DNA of 18,062 bases from Bacteroidota bacterium (GTDB lineage: Bacteria; Bacteroidota; Bacteroidia; JACCXN01). A program made the translations under genes and the position numbers. Positions 1-7,779 of the stretch are shown piece by piece. The notes below the pieces were generated by a model. It worked only from the letters and a program-made list of their open reading frames with translations. It was not told the origin of the DNA and ran no database searches. The stretch covers positions 1-18,062 of the forward strand of contig JACCXN010000085.1 of assembly GCA_013696965.1 (NCBI GenBank), given 5' to 3'. Position 1 is the first letter of the stretch; every line of letters begins with the position of its first letter.

Positions 1-11
1 CGACAAATATC

Positions 12-53
12 CTTTTAAACTTCAAAGGGGGTACCCCCTTTGAAGTTTAAAAG
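12..53. repeat. Perfect 42-bp palindrome (hairpin)
   Basis: Two 21-bp arms meet with no spacer at positions 32/33 around the core GGGGGTACCCCC. Each arm runs through CTTCAAA/TTTGAAG to TTTTAAA. As RNA this would fold into a very stable hairpin on either strand. Because it lies just inside the putative IS21-like terminus at 126, a terminator downstream of the element's last gene is a reasonable guess. The pairing is certain; the role is inferred. Confidence 0.85.
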
Positions 54-77
54 CTGTGCACTCTTGTTTCCATTTTC

Positions 78-126
78 TGTGTATTCTTATTTACCAAAAG
101 TTGTGTATTGCTATTTACCGATTACA
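78..126. mobile_element. Possible terminus of an IS21-like insertion sequence
   Basis: Two 18-bp direct repeats lie at 78-95 (TGTGTATTCTTATTTACC) and 102-119 (TGTGTATTGCTATTTACC). They match at 16 of 18 bases and are offset by 24 bp. The second is followed by GATTACA, so the outer end would be CA at 125-126, or TG when read on the minus strand. IS21-family elements are known for TG/CA ends carrying several tandem copies of a short repeat. Immediately to the right begins a transposase fragment of another family, which fits insertion into an older element. The rest of this element would lie left of the window. The repeats are seen; the family assignment is from memory. Confidence 0.45.
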
Positions 127-221
127 GGTTAAGTAAAGATTTTGAATATCATACTGATACAAGTGAAACTATGATACAATTAGCAATGATTCGACTAATG
201 CTTAATAGAATTAAAAATTAA
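127..221 (+). pseudogene. C-terminal remnant of an IS5/IS4-type DDE transposase
   Basis: The plus-strand frame gives RLSKDFEYHTDTSETM followed by IQLAMIRLMLNRIKN and a TAA stop at 219-221. This closely resembles the extreme C-terminus of IS5-type transposases, where an RRLxKDxE segment precedes a hydrophobic AMIRLMLxRL helix. The recognisable protein starts at the Arg codon at 126-128, exactly where the putative IS21-like end stops. All catalytic DDE positions upstream are missing, so this is a dead 3' fragment, probably truncated by the second element. No start codon or promoter belongs to it. Confidence 0.6.
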
Positions 222-294
222 ATTCAAAACAGTTTCTTAATTCTTTTTCAAAAAATGAGTTGAACAAAAAAAATGATTTTTACTATGCTAAACC

Positions 295-1167
295 CTAAGG
301 AACAATAATATTCAGTGAATGGTGGTGAACAAGTATTGTAAGTTTCTTTCCCGGGCTTATCGCCTCACCATCAATATGAGCATTTTCTGATTCATGCTCA
401 ATTTGTATTTTTTTTCCTTGAAATGTTTCCACGAATTTTGATTTGTGCAACTGCTTTGTAAAAAGCTTGAAAATTATACCTGGTGCTGCTGTAAGTGGAA
501 ATGGTTTAAGCATAGTAATATTCAAAATTCCATCATTTGAGATTGCCATGGGTGAAATATATGCATTGTTACCAAATTGAGAACAATTTGCTACAGTTAT
601 TAAAAAAGCATTTTTTTTATATTCAATATTATCAATTGTAATAAAATAATTAAGTGATTTATATCTAAGGAACTCCTTTAATACAAGCTTTGCATAGGTT
701 ATAAATCCACGTTTTGCTGATTTATCAAATAAGGCTGCAATATGGGCATCAAAGCCACATCCGGATGTTGTAATAAATAATTTTTCATTTAAGCTTGCAG
801 TATCTGATCTTACAATATTAAAGTTATTAATTACTTGTATAGCCTTATCCATATTTCTTGAAATTCCCCAATGCCGCGCAAACCCGTTTCCTGATCCAGT
901 AGGGATAATCCCCAATGGAACATCCTTTCCAATAAGCATTTTTGAAACCTCATTAATTGTACCATCTCCTCCAACTGCAACTACAAGTGCTGAATTCATA
1001 TAAGCAAGTGCAGCTAATTCTGTTGCGTGTCCTTTATGAGTGGTATAAATAATTTCAAAATCAAAAATTTCTTTATTAAGACTTCTGTTTAAGGAAATTT
1101 CAATGTCTTTTTGTTTTCGATTCCCTGAAATAGGATTAACTATAAAAGTTATTTTTCTTTTTGTCAC
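295..1167 (-). CDS. Diacylglycerol kinase family lipid kinase (YegS/DagK type)
   Basis: This 290-residue protein has the usual family length. It shows the N-terminal FIVNPISGN strand-loop, the GGDGT nucleotide-binding motif at residues 66-70 followed by INEV, and a PTGSGNGFAR motif at 89-98. The latter corresponds to GTGNDFAR of the family, with Gly in place of the Asp. The conserved DGE near the C-terminus lies in NAHIDGEAI. Members phosphorylate diacylglycerol, sphingoid bases or related lipids with ATP at the cytoplasmic face of the membrane; the substrate here is unknown. The start is GTG at 1167-1165, and it overlaps the TGA stop of the upstream gene by four bases (GTGA), which points to translational coupling. 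It is the last gene of a three-gene minus-strand cluster with envelope-lipid functions. Confidence 0.9.
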   Translation of the reverse strand: MTKRKITFIVNPISGNRKQKDIEISLNRSLNKEIFDFEIIYTTHKGHATELAALAYMNSALVVAVGGDGTINEVSKMLIGKDVPLGIIPTGSGNGFARHWGISRNMDKAIQVINNFNIVRSDTASLNEKLFITTSGCGFDAHIAALFDKSAKRGFITYAKLVLKEFLRYKSLNYFITIDNIEYKKNAFLITVANCSQFGNNAYISPMAISNDGILNITMLKPFPLTAAPGIIFKLFTKQLHKSKFVETFQGKKIQIEHESENAHIDGEAISPGKKLTILVHHHSLNIIVP

Positions 1168-3062
1168 CGAATGAATTGTTTGTTTTCTATTAAAGCACTA
1201 TTGTATATTTGAATAATCGCTTTAATTTTCTCTTCCATTGCATCTTTTTCTTGTGAGGGAACAGGTAAAATATTCGTCACTAATAAGCTGTCTTTTGGGA
1301 AGTCATAAAAAGCTGTAGACTCAGTTCCATTGTGTAAAAGTACGTGCCTTTTATTCATAAGCTGATAAGTGTCACCAATAAAACTTACGGCAAATCCATT
1401 TGTTGTAGTATCAAACACACTTTGTCCAAAAGAAAAATAAGGTTTTTCATAATTTAATAAATGCAATACCGAGGGCATTATATCTACATGTTGCATAATT
1501 TTATCCTTATTGCCTTTTAAATCTGAATCTGGTTTGAAAAAAATTATCGGTACATGATATCTTCCAACACTGCTTCCGCCATAATCACTAGCAGGAATCC
1601 CAGTATGATCGGCTGTAATTACAAACAAAGTATTTTTATACCAGCTGTTTTCTGAAGCTCTTTGAAAAAATTTTTTCAATGCCATGTCCGAATAACCTAT
1701 ACTGTGATGTATTTCAATATTTCCTTTTTTAAAGGCGTTTTTATATTTTTCAGGAATAATATACGGATGATGGGAAGAGAGCGAAAAAAAGGTACTAAAA
1801 AACGGTTCTGTCATGGAGTTTAAATTAGTGGAAAAATATTCAAAAAAAGGTTCATCATATATTCCCCAAATACCATCATAATCAGCACCATTATTTTTTA
1901 TTTCTGCTTCATATTCACTGCGGCCAAAATATTTATCAAAACCCGCAAGACCTACAAAATCATCAAAACCCATTGTCCCATTATTTCCACCATGAAAAAA
2001 TGTGGTATAATATCCTTTTTCCTTTAAAAGGCTTGCAATACTTGTAATTTTGTTGGCTGAATAGGAGGATGAAATAAAGGGATTATTCATTAACCCTGGA
2101 AGTGAAGCAACAATGGCTGGAATACCCTCAATAGATCTTTTACCATTTGCATAGGCATTAGTGAAAAACAAACCTTCATGAGCAAGAGAATCAAGAAAGG
2201 GGGTAAAGGATTCAGATGAGCCATTAAGACCTGTATATTCAGATGAAAAACTTTCCATTATTACAAACACCACATTTAATTTTATAAATTCACCTCCTTG
2301 ATGTTGCCGGATTGGATTGTAAATTTCCAGTGCCTCTTTATTTGTATAAAATTTTTTAGGCTCAAGGTAATCCGATTCAAAAGTCTTAATAAGCGTGAAG
2401 GGAGTGTTAAGTGCTAGGGGAACAAAAGTTCCGCCCACATGTCTTCCTGCAGTAATTATTCCAGCAGGCTTGCCTTGAGTTCCTCCTCGTATTGTTATTA
2501 CAGAAATTATTAAACCTGCAATTAGCAGAATAGAATGGAAAAGATAATACCTGAAATTAATTTTTTCCTCGCTTTTAATTGGTTTTTCGGTCTTTCTATA
2601 TAAATATTCCATTATTGCAATAAGAAAAATCCAAATTGCAAGTATATACCAGTAATCACTAATGAATTGAGGTAAAAGATTTTTTATGTCCTCCTTTAAT
2701 CCAGGTACATTTAAAATATCAGTAGTTGTCCTTTTTAAGGTAAATCGAAAATAAATAATATCCATGCAATTGACAAGAAGTGCAATACTATTTACAAAAA
2801 GGAAAATAATTTTCAATGTTTTTTGATAAATAGTGAATTCCCTGAAATGAAATGGAATTAAGGAAAGCAAGATAAATAAAGCATTGGTGGTGGAAACTGA
2901 AATAAGATCAAATCTTATTCCTGATAAAAATACCCACAAATCAATATTTTGGAAATGCTGGGTATTGAAGAAATAGAACAAAATTCGGCAAATGCTATAC
3001 AAAAATAATATTATGCACAGTCTATTAAAGAGTTGTTTAATATGAAAAAGAAAATTATACAT
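1164..3062 (-). CDS. LTA synthase family membrane phosphotransferase (sulfatase fold)
   Basis: The 632-residue protein has five predicted N-terminal membrane helices (about 14-34, 45-70, 83-104, 138-156 and 174-192). These are followed by an extracytoplasmic alkaline-phosphatase/sulfatase domain from about 262. Metal and active-site features of the LtaS family are visible: Glu270 in VIMESFS, Ser310 in GKRS at the position of the catalytic Thr, FHGGNNG at 356-362, SSHHP at 429-433, and Asp485-His486 in TADHTG. LtaS enzymes move glycerol phosphate from phosphatidylglycerol and release diacylglycerol. Gram-negative Bacteroidota do not make lipoteichoic acid, so the acceptor is unknown; a phospholipid head group may be added to an envelope glycan. 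The following gene encodes a lipid kinase that could recycle the released diacylglycerol. The lolD-like gene is 27 bp upstream. Confidence 0.9.
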   Translation of the reverse strand: MYNFLFHIKQLFNRLCIILFLYSICRILFYFFNTQHFQNIDLWVFLSGIRFDLISVSTTNALFILLSLIPFHFREFTIYQKTLKIIFLFVNSIALLVNCMDIIYFRFTLKRTTTDILNVPGLKEDIKNLLPQFISDYWYILAIWIFLIAIMEYLYRKTEKPIKSEEKINFRYYLFHSILLIAGLIISVITIRGGTQGKPAGIITAGRHVGGTFVPLALNTPFTLIKTFESDYLEPKKFYTNKEALEIYNPIRQHQGGEFIKLNVVFVIMESFSSEYTGLNGSSESFTPFLDSLAHEGLFFTNAYANGKRSIEGIPAIVASLPGLMNNPFISSSYSANKITSIASLLKEKGYYTTFFHGGNNGTMGFDDFVGLAGFDKYFGRSEYEAEIKNNGADYDGIWGIYDEPFFEYFSTNLNSMTEPFFSTFFSLSSHHPYIIPEKYKNAFKKGNIEIHHSIGYSDMALKKFFQRASENSWYKNTLFVITADHTGIPASDYGGSSVGRYHVPIIFFKPDSDLKGNKDKIMQHVDIMPSVLHLLNYEKPYFSFGQSVFDTTTNGFAVSFIGDTYQLMNKRHVLLHNGTESTAFYDFPKDSLLVTNILPVPSQEKDAMEEKIKAIIQIYNSALIENKQFIR

Positions 3063-3089
3063 GTATTTACTAATGAGAACAACTTTAAA

Positions 3090-3752
3090 TTAATAACATA
3101 TTAATCCATCTTTCATTGTTAATTTTCTGTCAGCCATATTTGCCAGTTGCTCATTGTGAGTTACAATAACGAAAGTTTGATTAAACTTATCTCTTAAAGT
3201 GAAAAATAATTCATGCAATTCTTTTGCACTTTTTGAATCAAGGTTACCAGAAGGTTCATCGGCAAGTACAACTGCGGGTTTATTGATCAGTGCCCTGGCT
3301 ACTGCTACACGCTGCTGCTCTCCTCCCGAGAGTTCATTTGGTTTATGATGCATTCTCTCCCTTAATCCAAGAAAATCCAATAACTCAATGGCATTTTGTT
3401 TTGCCTGTTCCTTTGTTTTTTTTGCAATAAAAGCTGGAATACATACATTTTCAAGCGCAGTAAATTCAGGAAGAAGATGATGAAACTGAAAAACAAAACC
3501 AATATTTGCATTCCTGAAATCGGATAAAAGAGAATTATTTAAGGAATTAATATTAACATTATTTATTTCCAGGGAACCAGAGTCTGCTCTATCTAAAGTA
3601 CCTAAAATATGCAGTAATGTTGTTTTTCCAGCACCAGAGGCCCCCACAATGGAAACTACTTCCCCTGTTTTTATCTCAATATCAACTCCTTTTAACACTT
3701 CAAGCGTTCCGTAGGATTTATGAATATTATATGCCTTTATCATTAATTCCAT
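3090..3752 (-). CDS. lolD: ABC transporter ATP-binding protein, LolD-like
   Basis: The 220-residue ATPase is complete. It has a Walker [10 protein letters not shown] at 37-45, a Q-loop Gln89 in [11 protein letters not shown], the signature LSGGEQQR at 141-148, a Walker B VVLADEP at 161-167, a D-loop SGNLDS and an H-loop His199. [13 protein letters not shown] is typical of the LolD/MacB group, whose ATPases drive mechanotransmission by FtsX-fold permeases such as LolCE, which releases lipoproteins from the inner membrane. No permease gene is adjacent, which is common in Bacteroidota. An alternative start is Met4 (ATG at 3743-3741); the true family start is probably [12 protein letters not shown] or slightly upstream. 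It is the promoter-proximal gene of the cluster leading to the LtaS-like and lipid kinase genes. Confidence 0.88.
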   Translation of the reverse strand: MELMIKAYNIHKSYGTLEVLKGVDIEIKTGEVVSIVGASGAGKTTLLHILGTLDRADSGSLEINNVNINSLNNSLLSDFRNANIGFVFQFHHLLPEFTALENVCIPAFIAKKTKEQAKQNAIELLDFLGLRERMHHKPNELSGGEQQRVAVARALINKPAVVLADEPSGNLDSKSAKELHELFFTLRDKFNQTFVIVTHNEQLANMADRKLTMKDGLICY

Positions 3753-3809
3753 AAGTTTTATCGAAAAAATAGTTAAATATCTTTAGAATTAGCTCTTTTA
3801 AGATATGAA

Positions 3810-3817
3810 CAAAAGTA
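3810..3817 (-). promoter_or_regulatory. Bacteroidota-type -7 element upstream of lolD
   Basis: The minus strand reads TACTTTTG, a full match to the TAnnTTTG consensus of Bacteroidota primary-sigma promoters. Transcription would begin near 3803, leaving a leader of about 50 nt before lolD. A TTG at the usual -33 distance is not obvious, so this is a half-supported promoter. The same octamer occurs before the helicase gene and the 505-residue protein gene. Confidence 0.4.
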
Positions 3818-3835
3818 GAAAGATTAGAACAATTA

Positions 3836-3866
3836 TTTGATTATACCGGCAAATAAACTAAATTTG
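3836..3866 (+). promoter_or_regulatory. sucC promoter (TTTG-N19-TAAATTTG)
   Basis: The -33 element TTTG at 3836-3839 and the -7 element TAAATTTG at 3859-3866 are separated by 19 bases. Both elements and the spacing agree with the Bacteroidota consensus (TTTG, about 19-21 bases, TAnnTTTG). The start site would be near 3872, leaving a short A-rich leader before the ATG at 3890. This is the best promoter match in the window. Confidence 0.65.
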
Positions 3867-3889
3867 GCCCGTCAAAAAAAATTTAAAGG

Positions 3890-5086
3890 ATGAATATACA
3901 TGAGTATCAGGGGAAAACTATTTTAAAAGGTTTTGGAGTTGCAATACAAGAAGGTATTGTTGCCGATACCCCGGAACAAGCTGTTGACGCAGCTAAAGAA
4001 TTACAAAAACAAACAGGAACCGGATGGTGGGTTATTAAAGCCCAGATTCATGCTGGTGGTAGGGGAAAAGGTGGAGGAGTAAAGCTTGCTAAATCTTTAG
4101 ATGAGATTAAACAAAAAGCCACTGACATGCTGGGAATGCAGCTTGTTACACCACAAACAGGGCCTGAAGGTAAAAAAGTACACAGAATACTTATAGCTCA
4201 GGATGTTTACTATCCTGGAGAAAATCCTACTTCAGAATTTTATGTAAGTGTATTACTTAACAGGGAAACCGGTCGTAATATTATTATGTATTCAACAGAA
4301 GGGGGAATGGATATTGAAGCTGTAGCCGAACATACGCCCCACCTTATTTTTAAGGAAGAAATTGATCCTAAAGTTGGTTTAATGCCTTTTCAGGCAAGAA
4401 AAGTTGCTTTTAATTTAGGACTATCTGGTGAGGCATTTAAACAAATGGTTAAATTTATTAGTAATTTATACAAGGCTTACGATAGCATAGATGCTTCTTT
4501 GTTTGAAATTAACCCAGTGCTTAAAACATCAGATAATAAAATAATTGCTGTTGATGCAAAAGTTAATTTGGATGAAAATGCACTTTTCCGTCACCCGGAT
4601 ATTGCCGCTATGCGTGATATAAAAGAAGAAGATGCTACAGAAGTGGAAGCAGGTGAGCATAATCTGAATTATGTAAAGCTTGATGGAAATGTAGGCTGCA
4701 TGGTAAATGGAGCTGGGCTAGCAATGGCTACTATGGATATTATTAAATTATCAGGTGGTGATCCTGCAAATTTCCTTGATGTTGGTGGTACTGCTAATGC
4801 AGAACGTGTTGAAAAAGCTTTTAGAATAATTCTTAAAGATCCAAGCGTAAAAGCTATTTTAGTAAATATTTTTGGTGGTATTGTACGTTGCGACAGAGTT
4901 GCACAAGGTATAGTTGATGCCTACCGTAATATTGGAAAAATCCCGGTTCCTATTATAGTACGCTTACAAGGTACAAATGCAGTGGAAGCCAAAAAAATTA
5001 TTGATGATTCTGGATTAGAAGTACATTCTGCAATTTTATTACAAGAAGCCGCAGATAAAGTTAAAGAAGTATTAAAAAACAATTAA
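3890..5086 (+). CDS. sucC: Succinyl-CoA synthetase (ADP-forming) subunit beta
   Basis: The 398-residue product matches SucC in length and motifs: MNIHEYQGK at the N-terminus, the ATP-grasp loop GGRGKGGGVKLAKS around 56-69, the Mg/nucleotide region FEINPVL with DAKVNLDENALFRH, and the C-terminal NIFGGIVRCDRVAQGI. With the alpha subunit SucD it interconverts succinyl-CoA plus ADP and phosphate with succinate, CoA and ATP in the TCA cycle. The alpha subunit, which carries the phosphohistidine, is not adjacent; separated sucC and sucD genes are frequent in Bacteroidota. The ATG follows an A-rich stretch and AAAGG immediately upstream, too close for a standard ribosome-binding site. It is transcribed on its own from the promoter at 3836-3866 and ends at an AT-rich hairpin. 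Confidence 0.97.
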   Translation: MNIHEYQGKTILKGFGVAIQEGIVADTPEQAVDAAKELQKQTGTGWWVIKAQIHAGGRGKGGGVKLAKSLDEIKQKATDMLGMQLVTPQTGPEGKKVHRILIAQDVYYPGENPTSEFYVSVLLNRETGRNIIMYSTEGGMDIEAVAEHTPHLIFKEEIDPKVGLMPFQARKVAFNLGLSGEAFKQMVKFISNLYKAYDSIDASLFEINPVLKTSDNKIIAVDAKVNLDENALFRHPDIAAMRDIKEEDATEVEAGEHNLNYVKLDGNVGCMVNGAGLAMATMDIIKLSGGDPANFLDVGGTANAERVEKAFRIILKDPSVKAILVNIFGGIVRCDRVAQGIVDAYRNIGKIPVPIIVRLQGTNAVEAKKIIDDSGLEVHSAILLQEAADKVKEVLKNN

Positions 5087-5089
5087 CCT

Positions 5090-5133
5090 TTTTTAAATTT
5101 CAAGAGTTATTTAATCACCTTGAAATTTAAAAA
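5090..5133 (+). terminator. AT-rich hairpin after sucC
   Basis: A 15-bp perfect stem pairs 5090-5104 with 5119-5133 (TTTTTAAATTTCAAG with CTTGAAATTTAAAAA) around a 14-nt loop, starting three bases after the sucC stop codon. It has few G-C pairs, and the flanking A and T tracts are part of the stem. It could terminate or attenuate transcription between sucC and the desaturase gene. Part of the transcript may read through. Confidence 0.55.
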
Positions 5134-5178
5134 CTTAAAAGTGTTTTATACAATTAAACTAATTTTAATTAAACTTTT

Positions 5179-6303
5179 ATGCAAAAAATAACTTTCAGTA
5201 AAAATACTACCCCATTTTTTCCTACTCTTCAAAAGGCTGTAAATGATTACTTTAAAACCAACAACCTAAAGCCAACCGGGAATAAGAGTCTTTATGCAAA
5301 GACTCTTATTTTAATTCCTTCAGCCCTTGCATTATATATTACTCTGGTATTTTTTACACCGCCAGTTGCAATTTCTATTGCTCTTGCAGCTGTATTAGGC
5401 CTGATATCAGCAAGTATTGGTTTTAGCGTTATGCATGATGCATGCCATGGGAGCTATTCAACTAAAAAATGGGTGAATGAAATAATCGGCTTATCCTTAA
5501 ATTGTCTTGGTGGAAATGCTTTTCTTTGGAAACAAAAACACAATGAAATTCATCATACTTATACGAACATTGATGGAGTAGATGAAGATATCGCTAAAAT
5601 CCCCTTGTTGCGTCAATGTGCAACACAACCCTTTATGAAAATTCATAAAATGCAGCATATTTATATCTTTATGTTATATGGATTCTCTTCAATTATTTGG
5701 ATTGCTTATATGGATTTTATTAAATATTTCCAGGGTAGAATTCTAAATACACAAATTAGGAATTTAGATACAAAAGAACATGTTATTTTTTGGACCAGTA
5801 AAGTTTTGTATGCTGTTGTTTATATTGCTATTCCAATTTACTTTGTTGGATGGTTGCCATGGTTAGTTGGTTTCTTTGCAATGCATTTTGTAATGGGTTT
5901 AATGCTAGGTATTGTTTTTCAGCTTGCTCACGTGGTTGAAATTACTCATTTTGAACATATTACTTCTGATTCACTTCATATTGAATCAGAATGGGCAATT
6001 CATCAAATTAACACCACTGCAAATTTTGCAAGGAAGAATAAAATTATAAACTGGTATGTGGGAGGTTTAAATTACCAGGTTGAACATCACTTGTTCCCTC
6101 GCGTTAGTCATGTTCATTACCCTGCTATAAGTAAAATTGTAGAAAGCGTTTGTAAAGATTTTAACGTTACTTACAATGATTTTCCCACAATGTGGTCAGC
6201 AATTGGTTCTCATTATAGATTTATGAGAGAACTTGGAAAACCCAATGCAATTCAACCACCCTTTGTAAAAAAAGCAGAAGAGCAATTAAGTTACGCCAGC
6301 TAA
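5179..6303 (+). CDS. Membrane fatty acid desaturase (acyl-CoA/acyl-lipid, three His boxes)
   Basis: The 374-residue protein carries all three histidine clusters of membrane di-iron desaturases: HDACH at 86-90, HNEIHH at 121-126 and QVEHH at 300-304. Gln at the start of the third box is typical of front-end (delta-5/delta-6 or linoleoyl-CoA type) desaturases, and NYQVEHHLFPRVSH is characteristic. Hydrophobic segments at about 43-82 and two further pairs around 160-185 and 205-250 put the His boxes on the cytoplasmic side. The reaction inserts a cis double bond into a fatty acyl chain using oxygen and an electron donor, so the organism is probably aerobic. The regiospecificity cannot be read from sequence. 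It has its own strong terminator downstream. Confidence 0.92.
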   Translation: MQKITFSKNTTPFFPTLQKAVNDYFKTNNLKPTGNKSLYAKTLILIPSALALYITLVFFTPPVAISIALAAVLGLISASIGFSVMHDACHGSYSTKKWVNEIIGLSLNCLGGNAFLWKQKHNEIHHTYTNIDGVDEDIAKIPLLRQCATQPFMKIHKMQHIYIFMLYGFSSIIWIAYMDFIKYFQGRILNTQIRNLDTKEHVIFWTSKVLYAVVYIAIPIYFVGWLPWLVGFFAMHFVMGLMLGIVFQLAHVVEITHFEHITSDSLHIESEWAIHQINTTANFARKNKIINWYVGGLNYQVEHHLFPRVSHVHYPAISKIVESVCKDFNVTYNDFPTMWSAIGSHYRFMRELGKPNAIQPPFVKKAEEQLSYAS

Positions 6304-6325
6304 ACTAAATAGTCAACCACTTTAG

Positions 6326-6367
6326 AAAAAAACACCTATACCTTTAAAAAGTGTAGGTGTTTTTTTT
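6326..6367. terminator. Strong bidirectional intrinsic terminator
   Basis: AACACCTATAC at 6331-6341 pairs with GTGTAGGTGTT at 6351-6361, with one G-T wobble, around a 9-nt loop. The stem extends through A5 at 6326-6330 into the T run to 6367. The A tract on one side and T tract on the other let it act in both directions. It therefore ends both the desaturase transcript and the convergent Nudix transcript. Confidence 0.88.
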
Positions 6368-6449
6368 ACTTTCTTTGTTTTAAAATCAAGTTTACATAAA
6401 ACAGGCGCTCCATTTCAATAAGCATTTTTTTGACAGAATAATTGGTGTA

Positions 6450-7046
6450 TCATAACGTTGCTGAATCAATTAAAATCTTGGTTTTTAATACCGCAGCTAC
6501 GGACATGCTATCCGTTATTTCACCATTCATCACCATTTGAAAAAGTTCATCAAAGGGAATTTTTTTAACTTGCAGCTGCTCGGTTTCTTCAGGCTGAGCT
6601 TCTTCAAAACTGAGTTGTTGAGCGATAAAAATTACAGCATATTCATCTGAAACAGAATTACTAAGATGCATTTCCTGTATTTGAGTCCATTTTTTTGCTA
6701 CAATGCCTGTTTCCTCGAGAAGCTCTCTTTTTGCTGATTCCAAAGGACTTATGCTAAGTTTTCCACCTCCCTCTGGTATTTCCCAGCTATATTTATTAAT
6801 GGGATACCTGAATTGACCAACTATCCATGTGTTAAATTCATCATCAAGTGGAAGTATTCCTATTGCTATGTTTTTAAAATGTACTACTGAATATTCTCCA
6901 TCATTTCCAGCAGGATTGACAATTTCATGTTTAGTAACATTTATCCAGGGGGAATCAAAAACAGGAGCAATTGATAAAGTTTTCCAGGGATTATCCAGCA
7001 ATTTTTCTCTGTTCCCATTCTCTTGATTGAACTTATCTACTTTCAT
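6450..7046 (-). CDS. Nudix hydrolase, ADP-ribose pyrophosphatase-like
   Basis: This 198-residue protein resembles NudF/YSA1-type ADP-sugar pyrophosphatases, with a WEIPEGG segment before the Nudix helix and RELLEETGI at 107-115 (the REUXEEXGU half of the Nudix box). These Glu residues bind the catalytic Mg ions that hydrolyse nucleoside diphosphate-linked substrates. The first half of the box is unusual: in G-x5-E-x7-R the Gly is G93 and the Arg R107, but the Glu position is Ile99 (sequence GKLSISPLE where relatives have a GE pair). Length is otherwise preserved. The enzyme may still be active, because the REUXEE glutamates are intact. It is transcribed alone, convergent with the desaturase and divergent from the Smr gene. 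Confidence 0.87.
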   Translation of the reverse strand: MKVDKFNQENGNREKLLDNPWKTLSIAPVFDSPWINVTKHEIVNPAGNDGEYSVVHFKNIAIGILPLDDEFNTWIVGQFRYPINKYSWEIPEGGGKLSISPLESAKRELLEETGIVAKKWTQIQEMHLSNSVSDEYAVIFIAQQLSFEEAQPEETEQLQVKKIPFDELFQMVMNGEITDSMSVAAVLKTKILIDSATL

Positions 7047-7135
7047 GATTTACTTTTTTATTGCATTTTTGATTTTAAATTTAATAATAATTTTCAAATA
7101 TTAACATTAAATGCTGCCTGTTAAACTAATCCTTT

Positions 7136-7143
7136 TAAATTTG
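7136..7143 (+). promoter_or_regulatory. -7 element upstream of the Smr-domain gene
   Basis: TAAATTTG matches TAnnTTTG exactly and places the start site near 7150, about 17 nt before the ATG at 7167. No clear TTG lies 19-21 bases upstream, so only half of the promoter is supported. Confidence 0.4.
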
Positions 7144-7166
7144 CCGTTTCAGATAGAAAAGTAGAA

Positions 7167-7739
7167 ATGATTTTTAAAAAAGGAGATAAGGTCAGATTTT
7201 TAAATGAGACTGGTGAGGGAATAATCATGGGTTTTGGCAATAAATATGTTGCAATTGTTGAAATAGCTGATGGTTTTGAAATTCCATATCCAGTAAATGA
7301 ACTGGTTAAAATGGGTTTTGAAGAGGTAAAGCAAGAAACAGTGGCAGAAAGGCCAAAGACGAAAATAGACATTAAGGGAGTAAAGAAAATATTTTTAGAG
7401 AAAGAGGAGAAAGGAATACGAAGGGATGTTTCAAAAAAGCATAGAAAAAACATTGAAGTTGTTGAGGAGATAGATCTTCATATTGAACAATTAATGGATA
7501 ATTTCAGAGGAATGAGCAATGGCGAGATAATTCAGGTTCAGCTAAGCAGATTTGTTAACCATCTTGAGGCAGGGATAAAAAACAGGACCAATAAAATAGT
7601 ATTTATTCATGGGGTTGGAAATGGCGTTTTAAAAGCAGGAATAAGAAATATTCTGGATGGATATTCCAATTTAGTTTACCATGATGCCTCCTATGCCAAA
7701 TATGGATTTGGAGCTACAGAGGTAATTATCAAATATTAA
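7167..7739 (+). CDS. Smr-domain protein with DUF2027-like N-terminus (short form)
   Basis: The 190-residue protein begins with a small beta-rich domain (KKGDKVRFLNETGEGIIMG at 4-22, then ADGFEIPYPVNELV at 34-47) as in Bacteroidota DUF2027 proteins. It then has a charged linker (about 50-98) and ends in an Smr domain from about 99: EEIDLHIEQL with Asp-Leu-His at 103-105 and HGVGNGVLKAGIR at 148-160. Smr domains bind and often cut DNA or RNA; in MutS2 and related proteins they act in recombination or on stalled ribosomes. The usual Bacteroidota DUF2027-Smr protein is, as I remember it, about 330-380 residues, so the middle beta domain seems to be absent. No frameshift is visible, and the ORF reads smoothly. 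It lies directly before rnpB. Confidence 0.85.
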   Translation: MIFKKGDKVRFLNETGEGIIMGFGNKYVAIVEIADGFEIPYPVNELVKMGFEEVKQETVAERPKTKIDIKGVKKIFLEKEEKGIRRDVSKKHRKNIEVVEEIDLHIEQLMDNFRGMSNGEIIQVQLSRFVNHLEAGIKNRTNKIVFIHGVGNGVLKAGIRNILDGYSNLVYHDASYAKYGFGATEVIIKY

Positions 7740-7779
7740 TAATAAATAAACTTTAATTTATTAAGGTTATACAATGATT

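Noticed and set aside
6829-7026. Plus-strand 65-codon ORF
   Set aside because: It lies wholly antisense to the well-supported Nudix gene and has no recognisable motif.
7121-7453. Minus-strand 110-codon ORF
   Set aside because: It is antisense to the Smr-domain gene; its Ser/Phe-rich composition mirrors the Lys/Glu-rich coding strand.
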